Source: Flavimaribacter sp039888615 (GTDB lineage: Bacteria; Pseudomonadota; Alphaproteobacteria; Rhizobiales; Rhizobiaceae). Taken from it: a stretch of DNA of 64,000 nucleotides. The translations under genes and the position numbers were made by a program. The notes beneath the pieces were generated by a model. It saw nothing but the letters and a program-made list of their open reading frames with translations, ran no database searches and was not told where the DNA came from. The stretch is from assembly GCA_039888615.1 (NCBI GenBank), contig JBDQQS010000008.1; one strand, given 5' to 3'. Of this stretch, positions 34,932 to 44,381 are shown in pieces; the first letter of the stretch is position 1, and each line of letters opens with the position of its first letter.

Positions 34932-37130
34932 CTATTTCTCGGTGAAATCGAACACACCGTCCCAGACTTGCGGCGGCGTGGCGATAAAGCCGGAAAGACG
35001 TTTGGCGAATGTCTCATACATCGGCCTGATGCGATCCGGCGCCATGCCGGCCAGGCGGGAAACGGTTTCCTGGGCTTCCTCGAAGCGTCCCCCGCGGTAA
35101 GCTGCGAGAAAAGCGTCATGTGTTTCGAAAAATGCGGTCTCGTCGTTCAGTGCGCTCTTTTCGATCAACGTATAGAGGACAAGCGGGTTGTCGCGACCGA
35201 CCACGCGCACCCGATCAACCTCGAGCGCCCGATGACCTTCGGGAATAGTCGTCTCTCCTTCGAGAAGCGATTGTTCGAACAGAAGCATCAGGCCGTAATA
35301 TTTGGTTATGCCTTCGATCCGCGAGGCCACGTTGGCGGCGTCGCCGATGACCGAATAGCTAAAGCGTTGCGTTGAGCCCAGATTGCCGGCCAGACATTGG
35401 CCGGTGTGCAAGCCGACGCCCATCCTGAGACCGTAACCCTTTTCAGCATTAAGTGCGTCGAGACGGTTCGCCATCTGCACGGTCGCTCCCAGCGCCGCTG
35501 CTCGGTGGTTCTCGACGGTCAAAGGCGCGTTCCAGAACGCCAGGATCGCATCGCCCATATACTTGTCGATCGTCGCTTCGGATTTCAGCAATTCGTCAGT
35601 CATCGGCGTCAGGAAATTGTTCAACAGTTGGGTCAGCTCCTGCGGGCTCAGCGCCTCGGAGATCGTCGTAAATCCCCGGATGTCACAGAACAGCAAAGTC
35701 AGTTCCCGGGTTTCCCCGCCAAGATTGAGCGCGCTCGGATTTTCCGTCAGCCGCTCGACTAGCGATGGCGCGAGATAGCGGCCAAAGGCGCTGCGGATGA
35801 AGCGTTTTTCCTGCTCGCTGCCGAGATATTGCAGCAACGTGATCGAAAAATAGCTGACCAGGATCGCAAAAAGCAGCGGAATGGGATCAAGCAGAATATG
35901 TCGCTCTGCGAACATGTGCCAGGACAGGCCAATGGCGCCGGCGACCATGAGCATCGCCAGAACGGCGCTGATCGTAAAACGCCCGGGCCTGACGGCGACG
36001 ACCATAAAAATAATCGCGATCAGCGCCAGGGCATATTCCATTCCTGTCATGTAGTCCGGCCTGTGCAGGAATGTTTCGGACATGATCTGGTCGATGATCT
36101 CGGCGTGTACGTTGACGCCGGGATAGCCGGACGCGAGGGGGGTCGTCACCAGATCCCGCAGGCCAAGGGCGCTCGTGCCGATCAGCACGATATGATAAGC
36201 GATACGGTCCTGGAGTTGCTGCGGATCAAGAGAGCCATCAAGAAGACTTTTCGCCGACAGAGTGTTGTCGCCTGCGCGGCCGCTATAGTAGATCCAGAGA
36301 CTGCCGTCCGCATCCGTTTCCGCGATGTAGTCCCCGACTTTCACACTGACGACCGCAGGCAGTCCCGTATCGGCTTCGCCGCTGGCGCCCGTGCTCTTGA
36401 CAGTGTAATTGGAGGCTTGTTGCGCGACACGCAAAGTTTCCATAGCCAGGCTGGGATAAGTGTTCTCCTCCGACACGGCGATGATCGGCACCTTACGCAC
36501 AACGCCGTCGAACGTTGGGGGAAAGCTGAAGAACCCCAGGCCTTGCGCTGCTTCCTCGATAAGCGGCAGCACATCCATGCTGCCATGATATTTTTGCAGG
36601 ACGTCCCGGGGGTCCGGGCCGAGCCAGGCCCATCCGGTTTTCGGTTCCGGTATCTTTGAAACGAAATCGCCGGCGAGGGCGAATCCGATGACGGTCTGCG
36701 CCTGCTGCAGCGCTTTTGCGAAAAGTACATCATTATCGAGTTCGGGCGCGCCATCCGGAAATGAGATTTCAGCTCCCAGGTCTCGCAGGGTTTCCAGCGA
36801 TCTTGACGGAGACGTCCGGTCGTCTTCTGGAAATGCGACGTCGAAACCGATGGCGGCTGCGCCGTTCGATGCAAGGACGTTGACCATTTCGGCCAATTGC
36901 GACCGCGGCCAGGGCCACTGTCCCAACGCTTCCAGAGACGCCTCGTCGATGTCGACGACAAGGACCGGCGTCTGTGCGTATTCACGCGGCTTCAGGCGTT
37001 GATATTCGTCAAATATAAGAGATGACAGACGCTCTGTTCCAAACATGGCGAGCAGACCCAGCAGGACCATGGAAAACAAGCCCGCATAAACGGCGTTCAG
37101 CCGGGAAAATCGGAAGTTCGATAGGGTCAA
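34932..37130 (-). CDS. CHASE2-domain adenylate cyclase
   Basis: A 732-aa membrane protein: one helix near 13-32, an extracytoplasmic CHASE2 sensor (about 35-330, with VDIDEASLEALGQWPWPR and VLIGTSALGLRDLVTTPL), three helices (about 345-425) and a class III cyclase domain (about 465-640). In the cyclase, CDIRGFT and DKYMGDAILAFW carry the metal Asp residues and adenine-selecting Lys; IGDAANVASRIE follows. Ends in a short TPR-like tail. The start codon is TTG 37130. It is divergent from the Slam-like/FecR cluster and may signal envelope state via cAMP. Confidence 0.9.
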   Translation of the reverse strand: MTLSNFRFSRLNAVYAGLFSMVLLGLLAMFGTERLSSLIFDEYQRLKPREYAQTPVLVVDIDEASLEALGQWPWPRSQLAEMVNVLASNGAAAIGFDVAFPEDDRTSPSRSLETLRDLGAEISFPDGAPELDNDVLFAKALQQAQTVIGFALAGDFVSKIPEPKTGWAWLGPDPRDVLQKYHGSMDVLPLIEEAAQGLGFFSFPPTFDGVVRKVPIIAVSEENTYPSLAMETLRVAQQASNYTVKSTGASGEADTGLPAVVSVKVGDYIAETDADGSLWIYYSGRAGDNTLSAKSLLDGSLDPQQLQDRIAYHIVLIGTSALGLRDLVTTPLASGYPGVNVHAEIIDQIMSETFLHRPDYMTGMEYALALIAIIFMVVAVRPGRFTISAVLAMLMVAGAIGLSWHMFAERHILLDPIPLLFAILVSYFSITLLQYLGSEQEKRFIRSAFGRYLAPSLVERLTENPSALNLGGETRELTLLFCDIRGFTTISEALSPQELTQLLNNFLTPMTDELLKSEATIDKYMGDAILAFWNAPLTVENHRAAALGATVQMANRLDALNAEKGYGLRMGVGLHTGQCLAGNLGSTQRFSYSVIGDAANVASRIEGITKYYGLMLLFEQSLLEGETTIPEGHRALEVDRVRVVGRDNPLVLYTLIEKSALNDETAFFETHDAFLAAYRGGRFEEAQETVSRLAGMAPDRIRPMYETFAKRLSGFIATPPQVWDGVFDFTEK

Positions 37131-37302
37131 TGTCGATTCTAGGCCGTTTGAACTGAGGCAATTTCGTCACAGGTCATTTGAATCTGCATGAATAAGTCGA
37201 AGATTCAAGAAAATCCAAGTTTCTCATAATTGCAGAATCTTTACTTGTCATACTCGCTTCAGTAACGTCCACCGGACCTTAATTCTCCCTTGGCGAGTAT
37301 GG

Positions 37303-38607
37303 ATGAGTCTGGATTTTCCGAAATACGCCCTGATTTGCGCGGCATTGTTGGCGGGAACCGTCAATGTGGCGCTCGCGGAAGATGTGACCTACGAGCAGAT
37401 TTTGGACGATCCGGACAATATCGATCTCAACTATCAGTATGCGCAGCAACAGGCTGTGAAGGGCGATCTCGAACAGGCGGCCGCCGCGCTCGAGCGCATC
37501 CTGCTGTTGCAGCCGAACTACGATAACGCGAGGCTGTTTTACGCAATCGTTCTGTTCCGGCTGGACGACATGCAAGGATCGAAGCGGGAACTCGAACTGC
37601 TTCAGGATCGTCCGCTCAGCCCCAGCCAGCAGTCGGAAGTCAGGAAATATCTGGCGCAGGCCGTTTCAAGATCCAAGACAACCCGCGTCTTCGGCTATGT
37701 CACCACCGGTTTTCGTGTGGACAGCAATCCGGACCTGACGACGGAATCGGTCGTCGACCTGAACGGCAATCAGCTTGGAAACAATTCGCAGACCGACGTC
37801 GCCTTCGTCGCCAATGCGGGCGTTCGCATGGAGCACACCATTCCCGGAGGGGCCGGGAATTTCATATTTATTGAAGCCGCCGGCGATCTGAACGAACAGT
37901 TTCAGGTCTCTGAAGCGGACTACGTCGATGGCGGGGCCAAACTCGGCGCCACGCTATTCTTCGGCGATCTTGAAGTGACTGCGAACGGCTTCGCCGACGT
38001 CCTATCGCTTGAAGGGCAGCTTTATCGCGCATCGTACGGAGGAAATCTGCAGTTCAGCTACGCAGTCACTCCGCGGTTGGATGTGTTCGTCAGCGGAGGT
38101 CTGGGCTATGAAGACTATTACCGGGTTTCCGAGGATTCAGCCGGCAGCGCCCGCGATGGTTGGCTCACCCGTGCGTCGACCGGTTTCAGCTATCTGACAA
38201 GCGAAACCAACAAAGTGGTCGCAAGGGTGAATGGCTACTTCAAGGACGCCGCTTTCGAAAGCTACTCCTATGACGCCCTCGAACTCGTGCTGAGCGACAC
38301 GTGGCTTCTCGGACGCGGGCAATATATCAAGGGCATCGTGTCCTATCGCTGGCTCGACTACCGGCAGGCGAACCCGATTTATTCACCCTTCATGGCCCAG
38401 CAGGACGAACTGTTCAAAGCCCGTCTCGCTTACGGCGCGCCAGTGGGCACATTGCTTGAATTTGTCAATTTGGAATCCCCGGAAGCCATCGCCGACATCA
38501 ATTTCCAGATCGGCGTGAATTACCTGGACCAGGACTCCAATATTCCGAACTACATCGCAAACAGTCTCTCGGCGGATGTTCTGCTGACCAAACGGTTTGA
38601 ATACTAG
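37303..38607 (+). CDS. TPR plus outer-membrane beta-barrel protein (Slam-like)
   Basis: A 434-aa exported protein with signal peptide (to about residue 25, NVALAE). A short TPR region (about 35-120: NYQYAQQQAVKGDLEQAAAAL and following repeats, 20 residues shown in part) is followed by a barrel of about 310 residues with alternating strands and the aromatic C-terminus RFEY. This two-part form resembles Slam/DUF560 proteins, which move surface lipoproteins across the outer membrane. It could deliver one of the two exported products encoded immediately downstream; that is inference. Confidence 0.78.
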   Translation: MSLDFPKYALICAALLAGTVNVALAEDVTYEQILDDPDNIDLNYQYAQQQAVKGDLEQAAAALERILLLQPNYDNARLFYAIVLFRLDDMQGSKRELELLQDRPLSPSQQSEVRKYLAQAVSRSKTTRVFGYVTTGFRVDSNPDLTTESVVDLNGNQLGNNSQTDVAFVANAGVRMEHTIPGGAGNFIFIEAAGDLNEQFQVSEADYVDGGAKLGATLFFGDLEVTANGFADVLSLEGQLYRASYGGNLQFSYAVTPRLDVFVSGGLGYEDYYRVSEDSAGSARDGWLTRASTGFSYLTSETNKVVARVNGYFKDAAFESYSYDALELVLSDTWLLGRGQYIKGIVSYRWLDYRQANPIYSPFMAQQDELFKARLAYGAPVGTLLEFVNLESPEAIADINFQIGVNYLDQDSNIPNYIANSLSADVLLTKRFEY

Positions 38608-38635
38608 AGCGGCCCGGGGAGAAAGCGGAAAACGA

Positions 38636-39988
38636 ATGCTTCGGATGTACAAAACGGCTTTGTTGGGTTTGCTGGCGGGCGCAGTGCTGTGCCTTCCCGG
38701 TCTCGCGACCAGCGCTCTTGCCGAAGCTAAGGTTGGCGTGAGCGCGGCCGTTACAGGCAGGGCCTTCGTCCGGAGCGGCGGCGCCGAGCGCCGGGCGACG
38801 GTCGAGGAGAGCATCTTTCTGCAGGACGAGGTGCTGACGAAACAGCAGAGCGCGTTGCAGATATTGCTTCTCGATCAGTCCGTTTTCACGGTGGGTGAAA
38901 ACTGCGAAATGGTCATCGACCGATTTGTTTTCGATCCGGACACCGATGCGGGCGAAATGAGCGGTCGGGTCCTCAAGGGCGCCTTCCGCTTCATGAGCGG
39001 CAAGATCGGCAAGGCAAATCCAAGCAATGCAAACATCGCCACTCCATCCGGCACGATCGGAATCCGCGGCACCATGATGGAAGGAATCGTGGGCAAGGAT
39101 GCGATCGACCTTGCGCAGCTTTCCGGCCTTTCGGTCGGAAACGCCGACCCGGAGAAAGCTTTTCTGGCGGTTCTTCGCGGACCGGGCCACGGAACCAATG
39201 TGCTGACCCGCACCGGCATCATCACGGTGGGCAACAGCGCTGGTCAAAAGACGATTTCGACGCCGAATTATGGCGTGTTCGTACCAGGCCCGGGTTTGCG
39301 TCCGATCGGTCCCTTCAAGATCAACGGCGACATCCTGTCCTATCTCAACCTGTATCTGCGCACGCGTCCGGGAGACGGACCGTCCTATGACGGCAACGAC
39401 GTTTCCGGCGAGGAGGCTTCCGGGCAGGATTATTTCAATACGCCGGATGATGTTGGCTCTCCGTTGAACGATCAGTTCGCCGACGAGTTTTTCGACACCC
39501 AGGCCGTCAACGAGGACGATGGCGGCGGAAACGGAGGCAACTTCGGCAACGAAGGGAACTTTGGAAACGAAGGCAACGAAGGGAACTTTGGCAACGAAGG
39601 GAACTTTGGCAACGAAGGCAATGAAGGCAATGAAGGGAATTACGGCAACTACGGCAACGAAGGTAATTACGGAAACTACGGCAACGAAGGTAATTACGGA
39701 AACTACGGCAACGAAGGTAATTACGGAAACTACGGCAATGAGGGCAACGAGGGGAATGGCGGTGTGATCATCAGCGACGTCCCGAGCCTCTCTGCCAATG
39801 ATGCTCCCAACACCTTCCAAAGCCAGGAAGGCGGTTTTGAAGCAAACGGCGAAGGTTTCGGCAGGAGAGGCGGTTTCGGACGTCGCGGTAAATTTGGCGA
39901 AGGTTTCGGGGGCTTCGACGGATTCGGCGGCGGCGGCGGTCGCTTCGAAGGCGGATTCGGTCGCGGTCGCAATCGCTCTTCCGACTGA
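38636..39988 (+). CDS. FecR-domain protein with Asn/Gly tandem repeats
   Basis: A 450-aa exported protein from ATG 38636 (MLRMYKTAL). Signal peptide to about residue 31. A FecR-type domain follows (about 40-150), with GRAFVRSGG, LLDQSVFTVGENCEMVID and TPSGTIGIRGT. An acidic linker leads to about 75 residues of NEGN(F/Y)G repeats and a Gly/Phe/Arg-rich tail (about 397-450). There is no anti-sigma membrane part, so this is the stand-alone FecR form seen near CHASE2 cyclases. The composition suggests a surface-exposed or extracellular product. Confidence 0.82.
   Translation: MLRMYKTALLGLLAGAVLCLPGLATSALAEAKVGVSAAVTGRAFVRSGGAERRATVEESIFLQDEVLTKQQSALQILLLDQSVFTVGENCEMVIDRFVFDPDTDAGEMSGRVLKGAFRFMSGKIGKANPSNANIATPSGTIGIRGTMMEGIVGKDAIDLAQLSGLSVGNADPEKAFLAVLRGPGHGTNVLTRTGIITVGNSAGQKTISTPNYGVFVPGPGLRPIGPFKINGDILSYLNLYLRTRPGDGPSYDGNDVSGEEASGQDYFNTPDDVGSPLNDQFADEFFDTQAVNEDDGGGNGGNFGNEGNFGNEGNEGNFGNEGNFGNEGNEGNEGNYGNYGNEGNYGNYGNEGNYGNYGNEGNYGNYGNEGNEGNGGVIISDVPSLSANDAPNTFQSQEGGFEANGEGFGRRGGFGRRGKFGEGFGGFDGFGGGGGRFEGGFGRGRNRSSD
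39535..39759 (+). repeat. In-frame tandem repeats in the FecR-domain gene
   Basis: Four 27-bp units in direct tandem occupy 39635-39742 (unit starts GGTAATTACGG; units 2 and 3 are identical), encoding GNYGNYGNE. Upstream, 39535-39634 holds shorter 9- and 18-bp variants encoding NEGNFG. All units are multiples of three, so copy-number changes keep the frame. Confidence 0.93.
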
Positions 39989-40031
39989 TGTTGCACAGGT
40001 TTCTGCGGTCTTGCTTCGGCCACGAGTCGCC

Positions 40032-41183
40032 ATGAAGCCTCTACCTGGCGCCGCACTTGCTGTTTTACTGAGTTCTGGCGCACTTCAGCCGGTAGCCGAG
40101 GCCGGGACGCGGGAGTCCTGGAAACATTCCTGCTACGTCTATCGCGACATGAACCGGAACGGAAAGTTCGATATGGGCGATCGTCCGTACGGACGCCTGC
40201 CGATCGAACTTGAGCGGCCCGATGGCAGCATTACGGGAGTGCGGTCCAATATCGACGGATTCGCCAACTTCGTTACGTCGATTGGAAACAAGGACGCCGA
40301 GATCTACGAAGCGGGCGTTTACAGCTTGCGTGCCATCTATCCCAAGGGCTGGAAATCGCTGTCGGACACAGATCAGCAGCAATACGAATTCGTCGAACGG
40401 GCGAACGCCGGTGGAGGATTGACGCCGGTGGAAACCTGCGCGCCGATTGGCGTCGTGCCGATTTTGTCGGTTCGTGGTCGTTTTGTCGCCAAGGGCGACG
40501 CTGACGCTGGTGATTACGAGGTGCTCGCTCTGGGACCGGATGGCGCTTACCACGCGGTCTCCACGGACACCAAGGGGAACTATCGTTTTGTCGCTGAACC
40601 AGGCAATTGGGTTGTCGAAATAAGGGACGCGGACGGCGCAACGGTTTCGCTAAGGCCGGTCGCCGTGGAATACGGGGCTGTGACTATGTCGGTAAGCGTC
40701 CTGGAGCAGCAGATGCCGCCGCCGGAAGATTCGGTAGCGCAAAAGCTCGGTTTCGACGATCTTGTCATTTCCGACAGCCTGTTCGAGATTCCAACCGGCT
40801 ATGGCGGCCTCGAATGGCGAAACTGGATCGCTGTGCACAACCGTTTCTACTCCGGCTCCGGTTACGTGAACCTGACCACGAGTTCGGAATATGTCGCCTA
40901 TAACAGTTCCGGCGTTCCAGCCTGGATGGCCAGCGAGGAGCCGTTTGATTTCATCGGAACATATATCGGCGTCGCCTGGCCGAGAGGCGAAGAGGACGAT
41001 GTCTTTATCAAAGCGTGGCGCGGCGCCGATCTCGCCTATTCCGACCGGTTGCGCCTCAGCGACAACGGGCCTGTGTTCTTCAGCGCTGACTACATGCGCA
41101 TTACGAGACTGGAATTCAGTTCAGGCAATTACGAACGCATCGTGCTCGATGATTTTCAGTTCCGCCTTGGCGCGGAGCAGTGA
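40032..41183 (+). CDS. Secreted modular protein downstream of FecR-domain gene
   Basis: A 383-aa exported protein from ATG 40032 (MKPLPGAALA) with signal peptide ending near AEAG. The first domain has an Asp/Asn-rich turn (YRDMNRNGKFDMGDRPYG) like SdrD-B or other Ca-binding adhesin-type domains. A second beta-rich domain follows (VRGRFVAKGDADAGDYEV). The C-terminal domain (about 230-383) ends RLEFSSGNYERIVLDDFQF, typical of carbohydrate- or surface-associated beta-sandwiches. Function unknown. It lies 43 nt after the repeat protein and is probably in the same operon. Confidence 0.75.
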   Translation: MKPLPGAALAVLLSSGALQPVAEAGTRESWKHSCYVYRDMNRNGKFDMGDRPYGRLPIELERPDGSITGVRSNIDGFANFVTSIGNKDAEIYEAGVYSLRAIYPKGWKSLSDTDQQQYEFVERANAGGGLTPVETCAPIGVVPILSVRGRFVAKGDADAGDYEVLALGPDGAYHAVSTDTKGNYRFVAEPGNWVVEIRDADGATVSLRPVAVEYGAVTMSVSVLEQQMPPPEDSVAQKLGFDDLVISDSLFEIPTGYGGLEWRNWIAVHNRFYSGSGYVNLTTSSEYVAYNSSGVPAWMASEEPFDFIGTYIGVAWPRGEEDDVFIKAWRGADLAYSDRLRLSDNGPVFFSADYMRITRLEFSSGNYERIVLDDFQFRLGAEQ

Positions 41184-41193
41184 AAAGGGGCGT

Positions 41194-42693
41194 TCAAACC
41201 TTGCTGCGGCGGGATCTGCGAAAATCGCTCCAGAACATGTAGACGACGACGAGAACCGTCACGGCGACGATGCCGCCGCTAATGGGGCGCTCCACGAACG
41301 TCATGATGTCGCCGCGCGACAGCATCAGCGACCGGCGGAAGTTTTGCTCCAGAAAGGGGCCAAGCACCAGGCCCAGCAGCAGCGGCGCCGGCGGAAAGCC
41401 GAGACGACGCATGAAATGTCCGACAACGCCGAACATCGTCGCCGCAACCACATCGAATACCGAGTTTCGGATGGAATATACGCCGACGCAGATAAAGGCC
41501 AGGATCGCCGGATAGAGCACGGAGTAAGGAATACGCAGTATCCGCACCCAAATGCTGATAAGCGGCAGATTCAGAAACAGCAGGATCACGTTTCCAATGA
41601 GGAAGCTCGCGACGAGCCCCCAGAACAGGTCCGGGTGGTCGCGCAGAAGCTGCGGCCCTGGCACGATGCCGTGGATGATCAATGCGCCGAGCATGATCGC
41701 CACGATTGCGTCGCCGGGAATTCCCAGGCTCAGTGTTGGAACGAAGGCCGTCTGCGCAGCGGAATTGTTGGCCGATTCCGGCGCGACGACGCCTTCGATG
41801 GCGCCCTGACCGAAGCGTTCCGGCGTCTTGGACACACGCTTTTCAACCGCATAGGCGACGAAGGTCGAAAGAGCCGCTCCGGTGCCCGGAAGAATGCCCA
41901 GAACCGCTCCGATCGAGCTGCCACGTAGCGCCGGTGCAATCGCCGTTCGCGCTTCCTTTGCCGTCGGCAGCATGTCGCGGAAGCGAATTCGGGCGCTCAG
42001 GGCGTCCCGACTGCCGATGCGTCCGGCGTTTGACAGAACTTCGGCGATGCCGAACAAACCTGTTGTCACGACCACCAGATTGAGGCCGTCCGCCAGCGAG
42101 AGCATCCCGAACGTCATCCGGTTGGCGCCGGAATTTGGGTCGATGCCCACCATGGAGATCAACAGTCCGACGAGCGCCATTGCGAGCGATCGCCCCTTTG
42201 AGGCGTTGCCGACCATCGCCGCCGAGAGGAGTCCAAGCACGATGAGAGCCGCATATTCCTGCGATCCGAAACTGAGCGCGATCCTGGCGAGAATCGGCGT
42301 GAAGGAGGCGACGATGACGAGGCCGAACATGCCGCCGAAGAAGGACGAAAGCGTTGCTGTGAACAGGGCGACGCCGGCGCGTCCGGATTTGGCGAGCGGA
42401 TTGCCGTCGAGGCATGTAACCGCTGCGCCGGCAGTGCCGGGAAGGTTTAAAAGGATGGCCGCCGTGGAGCCGCCATACATCGAGCCATAATAGATGCCCG
42501 CAAGCATCACGATGGCGTCGGTCTGCGGTACATAGAAGGTTAGCGGCAGCAGCATTCCAACGGTCGCCAGCGGACCTAGCCCCGGCAGAACCCCGATGAA
42601 CATGCCGACGGTGACGCCGATAATGCAATAGCCCAGCGTCGAAAAGCTGAGGGCGACGGACAGGCCAAGGGAAATGTTTTCGAAAAAGGACAC
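41194..42693 (-). CDS. tctA: Tripartite tricarboxylate transporter large permease
   Basis: A 499-aa membrane protein of the TctA family, with the signature stretches GVLPGLGPLATVGMLLP and GSMYGGSTAAILLNLPGTAG near the N-terminus and GILPGTGAALSTFVAYAVEK in the middle. It works with TctB and the binding protein TctC to import carboxylates. Its ATG is 4 nt beyond the tctB stop. Confidence 0.94.
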   Translation of the reverse strand: MSFFENISLGLSVALSFSTLGYCIIGVTVGMFIGVLPGLGPLATVGMLLPLTFYVPQTDAIVMLAGIYYGSMYGGSTAAILLNLPGTAGAAVTCLDGNPLAKSGRAGVALFTATLSSFFGGMFGLVIVASFTPILARIALSFGSQEYAALIVLGLLSAAMVGNASKGRSLAMALVGLLISMVGIDPNSGANRMTFGMLSLADGLNLVVVTTGLFGIAEVLSNAGRIGSRDALSARIRFRDMLPTAKEARTAIAPALRGSSIGAVLGILPGTGAALSTFVAYAVEKRVSKTPERFGQGAIEGVVAPESANNSAAQTAFVPTLSLGIPGDAIVAIMLGALIIHGIVPGPQLLRDHPDLFWGLVASFLIGNVILLFLNLPLISIWVRILRIPYSVLYPAILAFICVGVYSIRNSVFDVVAATMFGVVGHFMRRLGFPPAPLLLGLVLGPFLEQNFRRSLMLSRGDIMTFVERPISGGIVAVTVLVVVYMFWSDFRRSRRSKV

Positions 42694-42697
42694 GCCG

Positions 42698-43162
42698 TTA
42701 CCAAGTCACGAGATCAAGCGGCAGGTTGAGCAATACGACGAAGACCACTGCGCAGAAGCAGGCGATCGCCGCCGCAAGGACCGCCACCTGCCAGGGTTTC
42801 AGGCTGCCATCCGCCAGAGCGGATAGCGCCACGCACGCCGCGATAGCGGGCGCGAGGCCAAAGAGTGGCATCAGAAAGGCAAAGGCAAGCAGGCCGGCCA
42901 CGATGAAAATCATCACACGAAACGAGACGAGGTCGGGCGGCGCCTCACGCTCACGCCCGAGCGCGGCGACGCCCTCGGCAAGGATCAACGCGCCTGACAG
43001 CACGAGCAGGACGCTGACGATCAGCGGAAAGGCGCCCGGGCCGATATTGCGGAGCCCGCCGAGAGGATAGCCGAGGGACTCGACGACGCCGTATACGCCG
43101 AGCCCAATCACGGCCAGTGCGGCAACCGAATCCTGTCCCAGCGATCGCGCTAAACTGAACAT
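42698..43162 (-). CDS. tctB: Tripartite tricarboxylate transporter small permease
   Basis: A 154-aa protein with four hydrophobic segments, of the TctB family. ATG 43162 (MFSLARSLG) has GGAGG four bases upstream, which decides the start over an in-frame codon 11 residues earlier. The first helix ends in LGGLRNIGPGAFP, a family hallmark. Confidence 0.9.
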   Translation of the reverse strand: MFSLARSLGQDSVAALAVIGLGVYGVVESLGYPLGGLRNIGPGAFPLIVSVLLVLSGALILAEGVAALGREREAPPDLVSFRVMIFIVAGLLAFAFLMPLFGLAPAIAACVALSALADGSLKPWQVAVLAAAIACFCAVVFVVLLNLPLDLVTW

Positions 43163-43247
43163 TGTTCCTCCCCCCGGACGGATCGAAGACGCCATCCGAA
43201 TGTCGGAAATGCTCTACGTTCAGGTCACGCCTGTCAACTGAAAATAT

Positions 43248-43284
43248 GTTCACATATGTAAACAATTCACTTATGTGTTTACAT
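43248..43284. promoter_or_regulatory. Repeated operator-like elements between tctB and tctC
   Basis: A 16-bp near-palindrome, GTTCACATATGTAAAC (43248-43263), is followed by ATGTGTTTACAT (43273-43284), which repeats its half-site. Both lie in the divergent promoter region. The IclR regulator encoded at 44971 is the nearest candidate to bind them, but the sites do not look like a textbook IclR box. Confidence 0.5.
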
Positions 43285-43343
43285 TGGCCAGTCGAACGGG
43301 TTAACAATCTGTCTGTCATTGTTCCAGGGAGGAGAATGAAATC

Positions 43344-44318
43344 ATGAAACGCATACTGCAGGGCATGCTTGCTTTCACCGCAGTGGCTGTCGCGGCCGTC
43401 GCCGCCGGACCGGCCTCAGCACAGGACTGGCCGGCTCACCCGGTCGATATGGTCGTCGCATATGGGGCAGGAGGCGGCACCGACACTGTCGCCCGGCAAC
43501 TTGCCGAGCCACTATCAGAAATTCTTGGTCAGCCCGTTGTGGTGAAAAACCAGGCCGGTGCCGGCGGAACCATCGGCGCCGCGGCGGTCGCCTCGGCGGA
43601 TCCCGATGGATACACGCTTTACATGATGGCTGCGGGTCACACCGTTGCGGCCGCCATGTACAAGTCGCTTCCCTACGATCCGGCTCAGGATTTCGTTGGC
43701 GTTTCGGGAATTGCGACGATGCCGCTGGTGCTTGTCACGCGACCTGATCACGAGATCAATTCCGTTGAAGACCTCGTCGCCAAGGCCAAGGCTGATCCCG
43801 GCGGGCTCACCATCGCGTCTGTCGGCGTTGGATCGACGCAGCATCTGACTGCTTCGCTGATCGCTTCGGAGCTCGGCATCGAGCTTCTCGAGATTCCCTA
43901 TGCGAAGACGCCGGAAGGCCTTGCCGCGGTGCTGTCCGGCGAGGTCGACATGATGGTCGAGGTCGCTGCGACGGTCATAGGCCAGATCGGCGCCGGAGAC
44001 CTGAAAGGCATCGGTGTGACGACGCCCGAGCGGCATCCGGCCATTCCCGACGTGCAATCCTTCGCCGAAGCCGGTCACGACCTCGACGTTTCCACCTGGT
44101 ATGGCGTTGCTGCGCCGAACGGCGTTGATGCAGCAATTCTGTCGAGCGCCAGCGGGGCGGTCAATGACGCCATTCAGTCGGAGGCTTTTGCAAAGTCTCT
44201 TCAGGACCGTGGCTTCATCCTGTCTCCATCGTCGCCTGATGCATTCACGGACAAGTTTCGCAATGCGATCGGCGTCTGGCAGAAGGTGCGCGAAGACGCT
44301 GGCATCGAGCAAAGATAG
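43344..44318 (+). CDS. tctC: Tripartite tricarboxylate transporter binding protein (Bug family)
   Basis: A 324-aa periplasmic binding protein with signal peptide (to ASAQ near residue 27). Family features are DMVVAYGAGGGTDTVARQLA, GQPVVVKNQAGAGGTIGA and DPDGYTLYMM. It begins an operon that reads away from tctAB. Bug proteins bind varied carboxylates; the ligand is not readable. Confidence 0.93.
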   Translation: MKRILQGMLAFTAVAVAAVAAGPASAQDWPAHPVDMVVAYGAGGGTDTVARQLAEPLSEILGQPVVVKNQAGAGGTIGAAAVASADPDGYTLYMMAAGHTVAAAMYKSLPYDPAQDFVGVSGIATMPLVLVTRPDHEINSVEDLVAKAKADPGGLTIASVGVGSTQHLTASLIASELGIELLEIPYAKTPEGLAAVLSGEVDMMVEVAATVIGQIGAGDLKGIGVTTPERHPAIPDVQSFAEAGHDLDVSTWYGVAAPNGVDAAILSSASGAVNDAIQSEAFAKSLQDRGFILSPSSPDAFTDKFRNAIGVWQKVREDAGIEQR

Positions 44319-44336
44319 AGATCGGCAATCGACTGC

Positions 44337-44360
44337 GGCGCAGGCTGTTCGGCCTGCGCC
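44337..44360 (+). terminator. Hairpin after tctC
   Basis: A 9-bp stem (GGCGCAGGC / GCCTGCGCC) with a 6-nt loop lies between tctC and the FMN reductase gene. Only a short T-rich stretch follows, so it may attenuate expression or protect tctC mRNA, as is common behind binding-protein genes. Confidence 0.5.
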
Positions 44361-44381
44361 GATTTACAGGGAAATACGCCT

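Noticed and set aside
39635..39742. Regular direct repeats that might suggest a CRISPR array.
   Set aside because: The units abut without spacers, are in frame inside a gene and encode a protein repeat.
38498..40033. A 511-codon minus-strand frame with VISFVAVV-type repeats.
   Set aside because: It is antisense to the FecR repeat gene; its repeats are simply the reverse reading of the NEGNYG repeats.
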